From: Neurospora tetrasperma FGSC 2508
Lineage: Eukaryota > Ascomycota > Sordariomycetes > Sordariales > Sordariaceae
Direction: 5' to 3'
Length of the DNA stretch: 64,000 bases
Assembly (NCBI RefSeq): GCF_000213175.1
Contig: NW_009799179.1
Coordinates: 8,140,705 to 8,204,704 of the forward strand
Positions within the stretch are counted from its first letter, which is position 1, and every line of letters begins with the position of its first letter. Positions 25,181 to 36,413 of this stretch are shown here, piece by piece. Under the pieces are notes generated by a model. It was not told the origin of the DNA, searched no databases, and was given only the letters and a program-made list of their open reading frames with translations. Made by a program: the position numbers and the translations under genes.

Positions 25181-27167
25181 GGCTGGATCTGTGGAGGAAA
25201 TAGGCGCTATGGGTGAGGTACGGGTCAAGAGTATAGAATCTACAACTCTGTCGCTGTTCTGTGATGCCTGGTAATGAGTGTTTGTAAATCTAGTTGCGCC
25301 GCAAAAAAGTGATGTTTCGTTCCAGGCGATCGAATACTATGTAGGCATGCAACGAAAGCGGATCATGGACGGGATAGCTTGTTGTTGCACTTGCCCCTCC
25401 TTATCGCTGCTGGGGGCGTTCGCGATTGATAGTTGCGGGGCTTCTCTTTCATCTCATGGCGGGGCACATTTGAGAGGCACTGCCCGGGCCCGGGCCCTTG
25501 CCGTGACGACAACGTGGGCCAGTTGGAGAACAGGCACAGACCACTTGGGGATTTGATATTGTGCTCCATAGCTGATAGCGCCAAGCTTTCCAAAGTCCGG
25601 GGAAGGTCTGTGCGTCTTTGAAATAGCCGCCGAGCCCGACTGCAGCCGCAATCTTTCCTATTTTATGTACCGCCGTCACTGCCACAGACGGGTGCGCATC
25701 ACTTCCACTTCCCCATGAACATCTCGCCGGCTTCCAGCCTCCTACACCGCACCGCATCGGACGCGGAGTTGGCTGCCGATACGGATGCCACCTAGCTTAT
25801 GGTCGGATGCGCGGTCCGGACACGTCGAAAGTGAACAATTTGTCGAATCACAGCTGAAGAGACTATGAACCCCAAGTGTGGAGTTTCTGGGGGCGCCAGC
25901 GTTCTCATCACCAAGTCATCACCTACACTACACGACCAGCAGATCAAGCTAAATATCAAAGTATGACCTCTCTACTGTATCCCGAATGCGCCGATTCAAC
26001 ATCATGGTGGAGTGATTCCCAAAAGCTCCCATTCGATCAATGGGAAGAGGTAACATCAGTCGATCGAGATTTGCTTTTTTTTTCCCAGGCCAACAATTCG
26101 AGCTTTTCACGACACCGCCTCAGTTCCTCTCATTGATCCTCGGCTGCACCATCAACGGGATCCAGGGTTACGTCGATCTCTAGGTTTGTAGATCACGAAT
26201 GCAAGGGGCCGTGTTGCCTAGCGTGGCTTTCGTTCCTTTACGATTTTGCGGTGTCTGCAACTCTTCACCGTCTGCGGTTCCCCATCTTCAATGCAATCAT
26301 TCATGCTGACCTGTTTGGGAATCCTAGAGGTTGGAGAGTGTACCCGTTCGGAGTCTTCACTAGCAGAATCTGGTGGAGGACAGGAGAGAAACCCAATCAT
26401 GGTGGATGGCTCGATATTTTAAGCGCCCAGCTGGGTGCCGGCGTCGCTCCCTGCCATGTCATTGGTCGTATTCTCTGCAACGCTGTCGATGGACAGGCCC
26501 CATTGGCGCGCGCCTTGTCTTGTCATGGCACGCTTGGTTCGCCGGATTCTTCTTGGTCGACCTTCTGCGCAACCTGATTCGGTCGCACAGTTTTCTCCCA
26601 CCCTCGTCAACCGGCTATCTCGAACTCTTGGTGCTGCCCAACCCCAAGCTCGTCCTGTGAGACACTGGGAAAAGCGAAGCCAAGTCTCGCCGACTGCCAG
26701 GGCCCGGCCGCCAGAGTCACGTCAACAGGCGACAACGGGGGCGCAATATGGGAGGACATGGGGCAATATCAGCGGGAATCCGGCTTTCATATGATGCTAG
26801 AGAGCGTGCTAGCCGCTGTGGTGGGAATCAGCGGACAGACAGTCCAAGTGGACCCTGCTGTCACCATTACGCACCTGACCATCCATCCATTTTTTTGTCT
26901 TTTATAATATCGCGTGGCCCAGACCGGCTGCGTTGAGCAGTCCTGTTCAGAATCTCCATTCTCTTCTTATACCTTTCTGCGCAAATACAGGAATAGAGCT
27001 TCGTTGACCGAAGCCGGTCCATCGTTTAACGCCCCCCATTTCCATACTCTTCGTCTTACTGTTGCATTCGCATCGACGCCGGCGTCATTCCATTTTCCCG
27101 GTCAGCTCTATTTCCAGACTTTTTAATCAATATCAGAGCGACCCCATATTACCACGACACCAACATC
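25181..27167. other. long divergent intergenic, tma22 / methyltransferase gene
   Basis: Two kilobases of normal composition. A GGGCCCGGGC palindromic GC run lies near 25487-25499. A TATAAT-like run at 26902-26909 and a pyrimidine-rich stretch up to the start at 27168 could be core promoter and leader of the downstream gene. Frames here are short and unsupported. Confidence 0.5.
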
Positions 27168-30100
27168 ATGTCGGACCTTCTGATTTTGCCCAGCACTACA
27201 TACCGGCCACCCTCCCCGCAGGGCAGGCGGAGGATGGCCCGGACTCTTAATCCTATAATGGAAGAACCTGAACAGACCGATACCGAGACACAGCAGCAGG
27301 AGCAAAGGAGACACTTCAACATCCAGAACAACAACAGCAGCAACTGGCCAGTCAACCAAAAGATCGAGCAGTGGCTTGCCCCTTTTTCTCCCTTGAGTGA
27401 CCATTTCCCTACGCCACGGGGCCTCCATTTCCTTGCCGCCCCGATCCTGCCGGCAACACCGTCGTGCATTTCGAGCTACCGCGGGCCGGACACGGATGCC
27501 GACGACACAAGTTCAGAGACTTCATCTTCCAACCCTTCTTCGGGAGCATGGAATAATAAACGATCAAGCGCCATGACTGATGTGACGGAATTTGACGACC
27601 TTTATGACATTTCGGATGAGGAAACGCAGCGCAAGGAGATGCTGCAAGCAAATGGTATTGGCCGCCACATGAGTTCGAGGAGGAGTCTGCGGAGGTCATC
27701 GAGAGCTTCAATCGGTCAAAGACTGTCTCTGTCCCGTCTAGTCATCCCAGCCGATGTCCAGGCGGGTGCGAAAAAGAACATGACTTCGCCCATTCCACCA
27801 ACACCACCATCCGCTATTGCCATGTCCCCAGCTGTCAAGTCATTGATGGAGCTACGACAAATCCAGGAGATTCCCAACGTCTCCGCACCCCCTTCCCTTG
27901 ATGGCAGCATCAACTCGGAGGAGATGGCTGCCATGTCCGCGCCGCCGACCCCCTTGATCGGAGCCCGCGACAATGTTGATGAGGACTGGTCAGGAGTTCG
28001 TCTCCAGCCCGGCGCATTGGAGACGCTCCAGGCCCTTTCCTCCAACCACGAGTCGGAATATGACGAGACACCGGCCCCGGAGCAGGTTATCGAAGTGCCC
28101 CAGGAGATGATATCTCGAGAAATGTCCCAGACTCGCCAACTTCCTCGGTTGATGACCAGCCTCAACCGGGCCCCCTCCGGTCAACGTCGATCCCTTGCTG
28201 AGCTCAGCAGGCTCGAGATCCCTTCCCCCGGTGGTTTCTTCTCGGAGCTCTCTTCAGCAACCCGGCGCACATGGAACATGGGTAGCCAAGCAGAGGAACC
28301 TTACCCATACCAACCCCCTACTTCGACCACTGCCGAGAACTTCTACAAGATCCCTTGGCAAAACGCCCCCAACACCACGTCCCCACCACCCCCTCGACCG
28401 CTTCACCTTGACGATGGCCCTTCCAACATTGTCGAGCGCGTAGTTGAGGTTCCTGCGGGATTAAACCCGGAGGAGCTGCCGACAGCGGTTCGGGTCGAGG
28501 CCACTCCAGTCACTGCGGTCAGGATGCCTGCTGCGGAATCTGGGGAACCCGCCCTGGAACAGATCGCCGAGGAGACCTTTTCCCCCATGGTCGGCAACGA
28601 GATCGTCGCTAACGAGATTGTCGACGACTATGACGCCAAGTATGTTGCCGAACAACAATCGACTTCTCTCTCCCACATTGAACGCACTGAGCTTTGGTTG
28701 ATGGCCCAGAGAGCTTATCTCCAAGGCGTCGTTGGCTTTTCCGATGAGACTGAAGTCCATGAACACCTCAAGCTCGGCATTGAGGGGCTAGAGGCTGAGG
28801 CGGAAGTGACGGTGGAGGAAAAGACAGAAGAGCCAGCCAAGGAAACCAATGTCGAGTCCGAGACGAAGCAAAAGAAATCTGTTCGCTTTTCCGAAATCAC
28901 CATCAAGGAGACCGTTCCCAAGTCCCTTCCTTCCAAGCTGGTGCGCATGGAAAATGCCTTCTACCGCGCCTTTACCGATGCCGCCGTCAAGACCTGCCCC
29001 AACGACGTCTTCATCAACCGCCAACCACGCTTTGAGGCACTTCAAGCTCAGCGTGTCGCCCTCAAGGATGCTCACCGCAACCAGCTCCTTGGTAAGTTCC
29101 AGCTGTCTGTCGTTCCTCAGTCAGCCAAGAAGCGCATGAGCGCCAACGTGGTTCGTGGTGATGACGTCCTCGTCGATGACCCTGAGAAGCTCCGTGCGGA
29201 GAAAGAGGCCGAGGCCCGCAGTCAGATGAACATGGCCACCTGGCACGTCGCCGCCACCAAGCTTCTCAACGGGGGCCATCTCATTTGCGCACCCGTAGCC
29301 AAGCGCCTCGCACGCCAGAGCCGCTTCGCCCCCGGCGCCGACGGCGTCAGCCGCGACCGTGCTCGCATCCTCGACCTTGCCGGCCAGGGTGCCTGTGACT
29401 GGGCCTGGCACTGCGCGCTCCAGTACCCCAACACCAAGATCTACACCGTCACCACCAAGACGCTCCGCCAGCTGAGCAACAGCAACATCCGCGGCCCTCC
29501 CAACCACCGGCAAGTCGCTGTCGAGCGCCTCGGTAAGCTTCCCTTCTCCGACAACCAGTTCGACCTCATCTCCGCGCGCGAGCTGCACGCCGTGCTCAAG
29601 CTTTTTGGCGAGAACGGCGCAGACGAGTGGGACGCCTGCCTGAAGGAGTGCATGCGCGTGCTCAAGCCCGGTGGCTACCTCGAGTTCTCTGTTCTCGATG
29701 CGGACATCATGAACGCCGGCCCACTCGGCAACGCCAAGGCCGTCGAGTTCGGCTTCGCCCTGCAGACGCTCGGCTACGACCCCAACCCCACGCGGTCCTT
29801 CATGGCCCGCCTCCGGCGCGCCGGGTTCGACGACATCCGTCGCGCTTGGATGTGCATGCCCATGGGCCCTAGCCACTCTACCAAGCCGCCCCCTCCGCCC
29901 CCCAAGGCTGAGACGCCGGGCCTCCCCCCTCCTAGGCCCATCAAGGACAGCGACAGTGGCATCGACCTTGCTCACGCCTCCTCTTCCGGAGAAGACCCCA
30001 AGACCCTCGAGCTCGAAGCCATGGTTTTCGGATCCACCGACAACGTCGCCGCCATCACTGGCATCGCCGCCGGCTGGAGCTGGGAGCGCTGGCTCCTGCG

Positions 30101-30377
30101 CGCGGAGATGGAGAAGGCTGCTGGCGAGCTTCGCTTGGCCGACATGGTCACCCCCGGCGAAGCCATGCGCGAGGCCGGCAAGATGATTGCGAATGTGCAT
30201 GCCGTTGTGGAGGAGGGCAGGAATGTCGGGTCTGGGTTCCGCATGCTCAGGGGGTATGCGAGGAAGCCCAGCACCAGCTTGGCGGCCAGGGAGAGAGAGA
30301 TGAAGAGGCAGAGGGAGATGGACGGGGAGAGGGTGGGGTTCATTGATATGGTGTTGGATACTGATAGTCTTTGTTGA
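27168..30377 (+). CDS. Large protein with C-terminal SAM-dependent methyltransferase domain
   Basis: A single uninterrupted exon of 1069 residues. The first ~680 residues are low-complexity, Ser/Pro/Glu-rich and probably disordered. The methyltransferase fold spans about residues 690-910: motif I ILDLAGQGACDWAWHCAL near 733 (Asp/Gly-rich SAM-binding loop), a post-I stretch KIYTVT, FDLISARELHAVL near 798, and LKPGGYLEFSVLDAD near 833 (motif III), as in class I type-11 methyltransferases. After it comes a helical tail with GWSWERWLLRAEMEK. The substrate cannot be told; it may methylate a small molecule, protein or lipid, and a regulatory LaeA-like role is possible but not shown. It lies divergent to tma22 and convergent to the zinc-finger gene. 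I recognise the fold but not a named orthologue. The start at 27168 has an A-rich, favourable context (CAACATCATG). Confidence 0.85.
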   Translation: MSDLLILPSTTYRPPSPQGRRRMARTLNPIMEEPEQTDTETQQQEQRRHFNIQNNNSSNWPVNQKIEQWLAPFSPLSDHFPTPRGLHFLAAPILPATPSCISSYRGPDTDADDTSSETSSSNPSSGAWNNKRSSAMTDVTEFDDLYDISDEETQRKEMLQANGIGRHMSSRRSLRRSSRASIGQRLSLSRLVIPADVQAGAKKNMTSPIPPTPPSAIAMSPAVKSLMELRQIQEIPNVSAPPSLDGSINSEEMAAMSAPPTPLIGARDNVDEDWSGVRLQPGALETLQALSSNHESEYDETPAPEQVIEVPQEMISREMSQTRQLPRLMTSLNRAPSGQRRSLAELSRLEIPSPGGFFSELSSATRRTWNMGSQAEEPYPYQPPTSTTAENFYKIPWQNAPNTTSPPPPRPLHLDDGPSNIVERVVEVPAGLNPEELPTAVRVEATPVTAVRMPAAESGEPALEQIAEETFSPMVGNEIVANEIVDDYDAKYVAEQQSTSLSHIERTELWLMAQRAYLQGVVGFSDETEVHEHLKLGIEGLEAEAEVTVEEKTEEPAKETNVESETKQKKSVRFSEITIKETVPKSLPSKLVRMENAFYRAFTDAAVKTCPNDVFINRQPRFEALQAQRVALKDAHRNQLLGKFQLSVVPQSAKKRMSANVVRGDDVLVDDPEKLRAEKEAEARSQMNMATWHVAATKLLNGGHLICAPVAKRLARQSRFAPGADGVSRDRARILDLAGQGACDWAWHCALQYPNTKIYTVTTKTLRQLSNSNIRGPPNHRQVAVERLGKLPFSDNQFDLISARELHAVLKLFGENGADEWDACLKECMRVLKPGGYLEFSVLDADIMNAGPLGNAKAVEFGFALQTLGYDPNPTRSFMARLRRAGFDDIRRAWMCMPMGPSHSTKPPPPPPKAETPGLPPPRPIKDSDSGIDLAHASSSGEDPKTLELEAMVFGSTDNVAAITGIAAGWSWERWLLRAEMEKAAGELRLADMVTPGEAMREAGKMIANVHAVVEEGRNVGSGFRMLRGYARKPSTSLAAREREMKRQREMDGERVGFIDMVLDTDSLC

Positions 30378-31115
30378 GATTGCTTTATGGACGGGCGGAA
30401 AACGAAGGGGAATCTTAGTTTTGTTCCTGTTCTGGTGAAGGGGTTTATATAGTTCTGACTCTGGTTCTTGATGGACAGTAGTAACAGCGGAATGTTTGGA
30501 TAGCGGACTGTTCTAGATGAACGATTGATATTTCCTTTGTTGATCTCTTAACTTTGTCTCCGACAAATCGTAATAAGTGGCAGGAATTCGTATATATTAT
30601 TCGGCAATCAGATTGCAGATGTGGACAACATACAAGAAGTGGACGTTAATGAGTTGATGCTGGAACGTTGGTTTCTTACAGAGTCACTCTCCGTTATCCT
30701 TTCGTTTTCCTGACTTCTTTTCTTGCTTCTTCAGGTATATCTGTAGTCTCGCATAACACCGAGTGCTGTTATTGACGAGCTTTTGGTTGGACATGACGCT
30801 GGCTTGCTGATTTTACGACCGTGAAGGGTTTCTTTATTCCTCTAATCGTATAGTGAAATAGTGATCTTTAACTATATAAATGATGCCTTTTGCTGCAGAG
30901 CGAGAACGGCGCACAATTCCAGAGTCCATACAACTAAGCTAAACATGCCCTAGGTACCAGAAGTGGTGAGTGTCCCAAGAAAGGAAAGTAGGTCAGATAC
31001 ATGCTTGGTTGAGGTATTTCGATAGGTCATGCCATACCAGAGGCCACGGCTCCTCGGTGGGAATACAAGGAGTTATCTGTTTAGGCTAATAGGGCCTTGC
31101 AAGGCAACGCAAAGG
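30378..31115. other. convergent 3' region
   Basis: 740 bp between the methyltransferase and zinc-finger genes. It is moderately AT-rich and no frame or repeat was supported. Confidence 0.55.
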
Positions 31116-33374
31116 TCATCTATTTAGGTAGCTTCTAGGGTCATAGTCGATGGTAGTAACTTGACACACAGAACATCTCCGGTGCTGACAACCTGGACAA
31201 AATTCGTCCCGGTCATAACGCAAGGGGCCATATCCGCAATGAGACTATCAAAGCCCGTTAGATGACGGGAAAACATGTTGGTGGGGTTAAACGGTGAACT
31301 TACGCAGTACCAAAGGGTTTTGGATTTAATTCTCAACCGGCTTTTTGCCTTCGTATCCGTTACAGAAACTGACTTGACAGTGCAATTCCCTCCCGGCTTG
31401 TCCTTAACAATTATGTTGATTCCGCCTGGTAAATCACTGCATATGAGAAGATGTACGAACGTCAACTCCTCACTGGGCCTCGGCACATCTTCATACCATA
31501 CCCATTTTATTCGTCCGATGCCTCTCACATAAGTTCCCTTGTATTCGAATAGATACTGGTCGTCGAGCTTCTCTTTGAGAATAAACTGATGACCATGTTT
31601 TTCATGACTGCGAATGAGATCTTCAGACACAAGCCCATGGTAGGAACCCCATTTGTCGACAAGCAGCTTGGATATTTGTGGATCGACATAGGCCTTGAAA
31701 ACCGTAGTGGCTGACCCCTGCAGCATTTTTATGTTGAAAGATATGCTCCAGCCTGACTGAGCTGGAATGTCTTCTGGATCTTCCTTTCCACCGGCACTCT
31801 CTTCATAGACTGCATACTCATCGTTGTCATCAGTATTGACTTGGCCTTGGTCGCTTTCTTCTTCTTCGGACTCGCCATTGGTGTTACTGGACTTGTCATC
31901 GTCAATCTGATTGTCCACTTCCACGCACCCATCGATATTTTGATCATGATCGTAATCTAGCAGCGGGAGAGGATGAAGAGCAAGCTGTTCAAGGTGCGAG
32001 GCGACATGTGAGATGTGAAGCTTGTCTGAGGCGAGTTGATGATTGCAAAGTATGCATCGTCCACAGGCTTTGGTGGGATCAGGAACGCAACACAGTTCCA
32101 ACAGGCCGTCCAAATGTTGCCGAGATACCTCGTATTTGTGTTTGGATGTAGTATGTTCTTCGAATTCCTCCACTGCGTGCATGGGCTCCGAACACTCGAA
32201 TGGACACATTCAAAGCTTCCAGTGCTGGAGGCGCTTGTGTTGTTCCCAGTCTGACCGGCGGGCATACAGTCTGTTTGGCGTGGGGCAACTGTTCGATAAG
32301 CAGATGTATGGTTGGAGATCTTTGAAAACATGCCTCCTGTGAAACGTTTTCCACATCAGCGCTGGCACAATATTGAAGAAGAGAACGGGAATCTGCCGTA
32401 CTTCCAGCCCTGACGATTGCGTATCGACTCCACTGAATGGCAGAACGGGCACTTGAACGACCCTTTAGTATATTCCTTTGGAATTGGGGGCAGTCGTAAC
32501 TCAGTTGTGATGACTTCTGAAATGTCATCTACGTCGTCGTGCTGTTGGGCAGTCCTTCTCTGGTTTCTGGAGAGCCCAAGTCTAGAAACCCAATCCCTTG
32601 TTGGTCTATAAAGACTCGGGCCTTGCGTGTGATCAGCGTCTAAGACCTGGCGGTTGAAACTCTCCTCTCGATCACGGAAAGAATGGCGGCGTATCAACAG
32701 AGACATACCCAGTCGCTCTGCTAGGTAATCTGGAATCCCAGGAAACTTTATTTGTACATGCGACACATGGTTGATCAAATTGTCCGCGTGCATGGGCAAG
32801 ACCTGTTCGTGAGGCGTAGGATTTTTGAATACAACAGTGAGTCGAAGAAGGCGGTCAACGATGCGCTTGATATCATCAAGGAATTCATCAAAAACGGATA
32901 TCTCCGGGCCAATGTTCTTAGAAAAGTACTGGGCCAGGTCGTCAACGACAAGAAATGGGCGCTCTTCATCCTGACCGCTTGAGAAATCATCTGTCAAGGA
33001 CCGGCGGGCTGTAGTAAGATTAATGCGCAAGCGGGAGTCAGTACGTATGAGTGACAGTGATAATGGACACACGCATAAGACAGTATCGAGAATGAGAAAG
33101 CTGTCGTACCTTCGTCCGCGGCATCCCACAAATCCTTGAGTAGGGAGATAACATGGTTGCGGAGAGACAATGCATCTCGGACTTTGTATTCGAGGGAGCG
33201 TGTTCCTCGGACCCGGGATGCTCCTGAGCTGGCCGACCAAAGCTTAAACCTAGCCAAAGATGAGTTGACCAGGGAAGCCTGCGGCCCGCCGTGACCCTTC
33301 AGATCCGCAGTTAGGTGTTTGAGAGTCAAGAGACTTGAACCAACAAGAGGCGCTATTTTCAACTTTTCCGACAT
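31116..33374 (-). CDS. C2H2 zinc-finger protein, interrupted by one in-frame TGA (possible pseudogene)
   Basis: Accessory fungal C2H2 family protein of unknown role. Exons are 33374-33110, 33008-32402, 32336-31304 and 31244-31116; together they keep one frame for 678 codons. The N-terminal helical region (LVNSSLARFKLWSAS, RLRD-like YKVRDALSLRNHVISLLKDL) and the core FKCPFC ... RHVFKDLQPYICL, RRSDWEQHKRLQHWK are typical of this family. Then comes TGA at 32212-32210 (codon 333), directly followed in the same frame by MCPFECSEPMHAVEEFEEH, CGRCILCNHQL and SHVASHLEQLALHPLP. Relatives usually have a Trp or similar residue between the HWK and Cys motifs. No intron can remove the TGA because no plausible donor lies just upstream. 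The last exon adds a Cys-rich tail (HCGYGPL, CPGCQHRRCSVC), showing the frame is preserved past the stop. This is either a recently inactivated gene, a sequencing error or stop read-through. Confidence 0.75.
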
Positions 33375-33504
33375 CGTGAGCCTCGAGGACGGGATGTATG
33401 GCGCTTGAAGCGTTGTGTACGGAAGGGGTTGCCGTCGACGCTCTCTGTCGGGCTAGCCTTTGTCATAAAGAAGGCAAGTACCTACGTCTTGTAAGGTGCG
33501 CCTA
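33375..33504. other. short upstream region of the zinc-finger gene
   Basis: Spacer between the zinc-finger start codon and the inverted-repeat element, ending in the presumed TA target site at 33503-33504. Confidence 0.5.
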
Positions 33505-33938
33505 CCTACCATAGCGCGCCACCTGGGTCTGAGAAAATCATCCTGGGGATGTTCTTGTGACTGTAAAATACACTTCAAGACGATTTTGATGTGGAACTGA
33601 TCCATGGATCAGTTTGCAACGGCAAGACCATCTCCAGGATAACCTTAAACTCCTCTCTAAGGCCCAAATATTTTACTTGAGCAAAATCACCTCCTTTGAA
33701 AAGGATCGCAAAAAGAATCGCTAAAGTAAAATATTTCTACCCAAAACCAGTTCGCTAGAAGGATCATAGTCAAGGTTGTTTTACCTGACAAGAACATCCC
33801 TAGGTATTGATATTTCAGGATGGAACTGATCCATGGATAAGTTTCAATACAAAATCATACAGTTCATTAGAGAATTTTACAGTTACTGGACCATCCCAGA
33901 GATCCTTTTCTACAACCCGGGTAGCGCGCTATGGTAGG
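33505..33938. mobile_element. 434-bp MITE with long terminal inverted repeats
   Basis: A non-coding foldback element. The termini are CCTACCATAGCGCGC and its complement, each bordered by TA (33503-33504 and 33939-33940), which suggests a Tc1/mariner-type TA target duplication. The two arms stay alignable for roughly 110 bases with scattered mismatches and include ACTGTAAAAT and GATTTTG blocks. Each arm carries a ~20-bp palindrome centred on CCATGG: 33595-33614 is perfect and 33824-33843 has one mismatch. A further inverted pair, AAATATTTTACTT (33666-33678) and its complement (33724-33736), sits near the centre. It lies in the shared upstream region of two divergent accessory genes. No transposase is encoded, so it would depend on an autonomous relative elsewhere. 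Confidence 0.85.
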
Positions 33939-33940
33939 TA

Positions 33941-34241
33941 CCCAGGTTCATAGAAAGAAAACAAATGTCTCGGCCCAAAGCATTATCAACATGTGGTTCA
34001 GGCATCAATCTTCCTGCAGATTCGTACGACTCGAAATTCGACGATGAGGCTGGCGTCATAACGGAACTGCCCCATTGAGGGGTCACTGTTGGTAAGCTGC
34101 GTTCTTGTTCATCCAAGCTCGATTATCCTGGCACCGCGTACTACGCTTCATGTTCATTCAACACAAGCGTGTGTGAGCCATTGTACACACTACGAGCTAT
34201 CACACGACATCACAAGCCGATAAACATCATCCTCGGCGGCA
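33941..34241. other. upstream region of the DUF7580-like gene
   Basis: Presumed promoter and leader of the gene starting at 34242. No independent feature was recognised. Confidence 0.5.
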
Positions 34242-36413
34242 ATGTCAGGTTTAGAAGTCGCAGGTACCGTTTTGGGAGTGCTGCCTATTATAGTCAAAAC
34301 ACTGCAAACCTTCAAGAAAGCCCTAGCCACCTACAGACAAGCCGTGCGACTCCTACATGCTCTGGAAAAGGATTTGACGAATGAGCATTGCATCCTGACA
34401 TGCACTTGCGAATGGCTTCTTCAGGGCATCGCGCCAACTTCCAAGATTGACAGGATGTTAGAGGACCCTTTTGGTCCTGAATGGAAGGAAACCTACCTCG
34501 ATCGGGCACTTCGCACCCGGCTGGGACGGTCGTATTCATCCATCGAGAGCGGGATGAAGGAGCTGCAACAGCTGGTGGCAGAGCTGGCGATAAAGCTGCG
34601 ACTTGGCCCAGACCTCAAGGTGCGTGGAAGAGAACATCTTAACTCACACCTCCATTTTATACTGAGGCCAAAGGCAACATCGTTGCTATATTAGAGGATA
34701 CTGTCTGTGCCATGTCCTTCTGCATGGCATGATACTAGGTAGCGTGGTGCTAACTGTAGCTTGTAGAATTCCCTCGTCACTGAACACGACATTCGACATG
34801 GAATCAGAAGGAGGACAGCTTTCACTCTCAAGAAAGAAGATTATGATGCTGTTCTTGCCAATATCAAAGCGACCAACTCAAGCCTCTACATGCTTGTCAG
34901 TCTCAACAAAAGTTTAGAACCTCCCCGACGGCATCGCTCTCAGTGGCACTTCACCCAGTTATTGCGAGATTTTTCACAAAGTCTCTCCAATGCTCTAGAT
35001 GGAGCTACAGCAGCCTGTTGTGCAAGACCGCACGATGCATGCTTAAAGCTCAACCCAAGACCTTTGGAGATGGATCCCGGCAGCACTGAGGATGACATGG
35101 CCAAGGATTTGGATTTTTCAGTGTCGTTGGAGCTATATGCAAATGGCTCCATGTCAGCTGAGCCTTCGGTAGAATCGTCGCGCTGGTACAGTCTCTCGAT
35201 TAATATCGTCAGCCTCGGTAGTCGTCAAGCCGACGACCACGTACCAAGGACACTCAACATCCGTTCATCATCAACTAACACTCCGAGACAATCACCACAA
35301 CAAAAGGGGCAATCAGAAACCCTCCAACTGTTCCCTGAAGGTTTGAATAAGCGAGCATTTCAAACACTGATAACGCATGCTGCGCAGAGGATAACGAGTA
35401 AGGAGAAGGCAGTCAACGCATTGATCAAAGGTTCTTTGGATATAATCATCGAGCCTAAACAAAAGACTGTGGGCTGATTCAAGACATCGGCGCCGAGTTC
35501 TGTTGATGGGATATGTCAGCTCATTCGAAAGCATGAGAAACATCCTGCTACGGAGCATGGGCGGGTATTTTATGGAAATATCATGGATCGTGAAGATCCT
35601 GAGCGCCGGTTCGGACTATACGCGCCAACACCGCTTATGTCGAAAGACCAACACATACCCGAGGCCCCCCCTATTCTTCGCTGGCAACCGGGCGATTTAC
35701 CATCTAGTTTGACCTTGCGTCAACTACTCAACCGAATGCATGATGCTCGTCTTCAGCAGGGGAGTAACGGACCTCTAATTTGGCTAGAGTTCCAAGACCA
35801 ACTTCAGCTAGCCGTCAGCATTGCCGTCAACATCCTTCACCTCTACAGTAGCCCATGGCTGCCGGGGATCATCACACTCGACGATATCTGGTTCCGCCTT
35901 GAAGATGAACCCTTAGACTCTAATTTCCCATCCGGGTTTCCTTACCGCCCTTTCATCAAGAAGTCAATGCCGTTGTCCGCCGCTTCCTCTGCAATGCCCG
36001 GGACAACGGGGTTCATGCCAAGATCCCGAAAAAGAGAGACAACCGTCTTCTCCTTTGGTCTGATCTTGATACAGATCATGCTCGGACGGGTAATCAACGA
36101 ATTGGACATGAAGTCAACATCAGACAAACAGGGTGCTGCTGTACCTGGAGCAGGGCAATCTACTAGCGACACCGTAAACAAAAACGTCGCAGCGATGAGT
36201 TTGGATGACTACATGGAGAAACACAAACTCGGTAAGGGATTCGAGGGCGCGGTTCTCGCAGAAGCGGGACCCGAATACACCTCGGCGGTAACGCGGTGTC
36301 TCGAGACTTTCATCAACATCGAAGGGTTGCAGAGCGAGAAATTCTGTCAGGAGTTCTATGTCGAAGTGATATCCATGCTGCAGGAGGCGCTCGACAAGTC
36401 CATGGAATTATGA
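34242..36413 (+). CDS. DUF7580-like fungal accessory protein, interrupted by one in-frame TGA (possible pseudogene)
   Basis: Member of a large Pezizomycotina family of unknown function. Exons are 34242-34619 and 34767-36413, 675 codons in a single frame. The start MSGLEVAGTVLGVLPIIVKTL is the usual family beginning, an N-terminal hydrophobic helix region reminiscent of HeLo-like N-termini. It is followed by ALEKDLTNEHCIL and a helical region. Exon 2 resumes at RRTAFTLKKEDYDAVLANIK. A TGA at 35475-35477 (codon 363) follows KQKTVG, and the same frame goes on as SSVDGICQLIRKHEK, the family's usual link, then the kinase-like C-terminal part: DLPSSLTLRQLL, RLQLAVSIAVNILHL-type helix, SSPWLPGI, FSFGLILIQIMLG and EYTSAVTRCLETF. 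No intron of normal size removes the TGA. The 147-nt intron has a GTGCTAACTG branch. It could be inactivated, wrongly sequenced or read through. Confidence 0.78.
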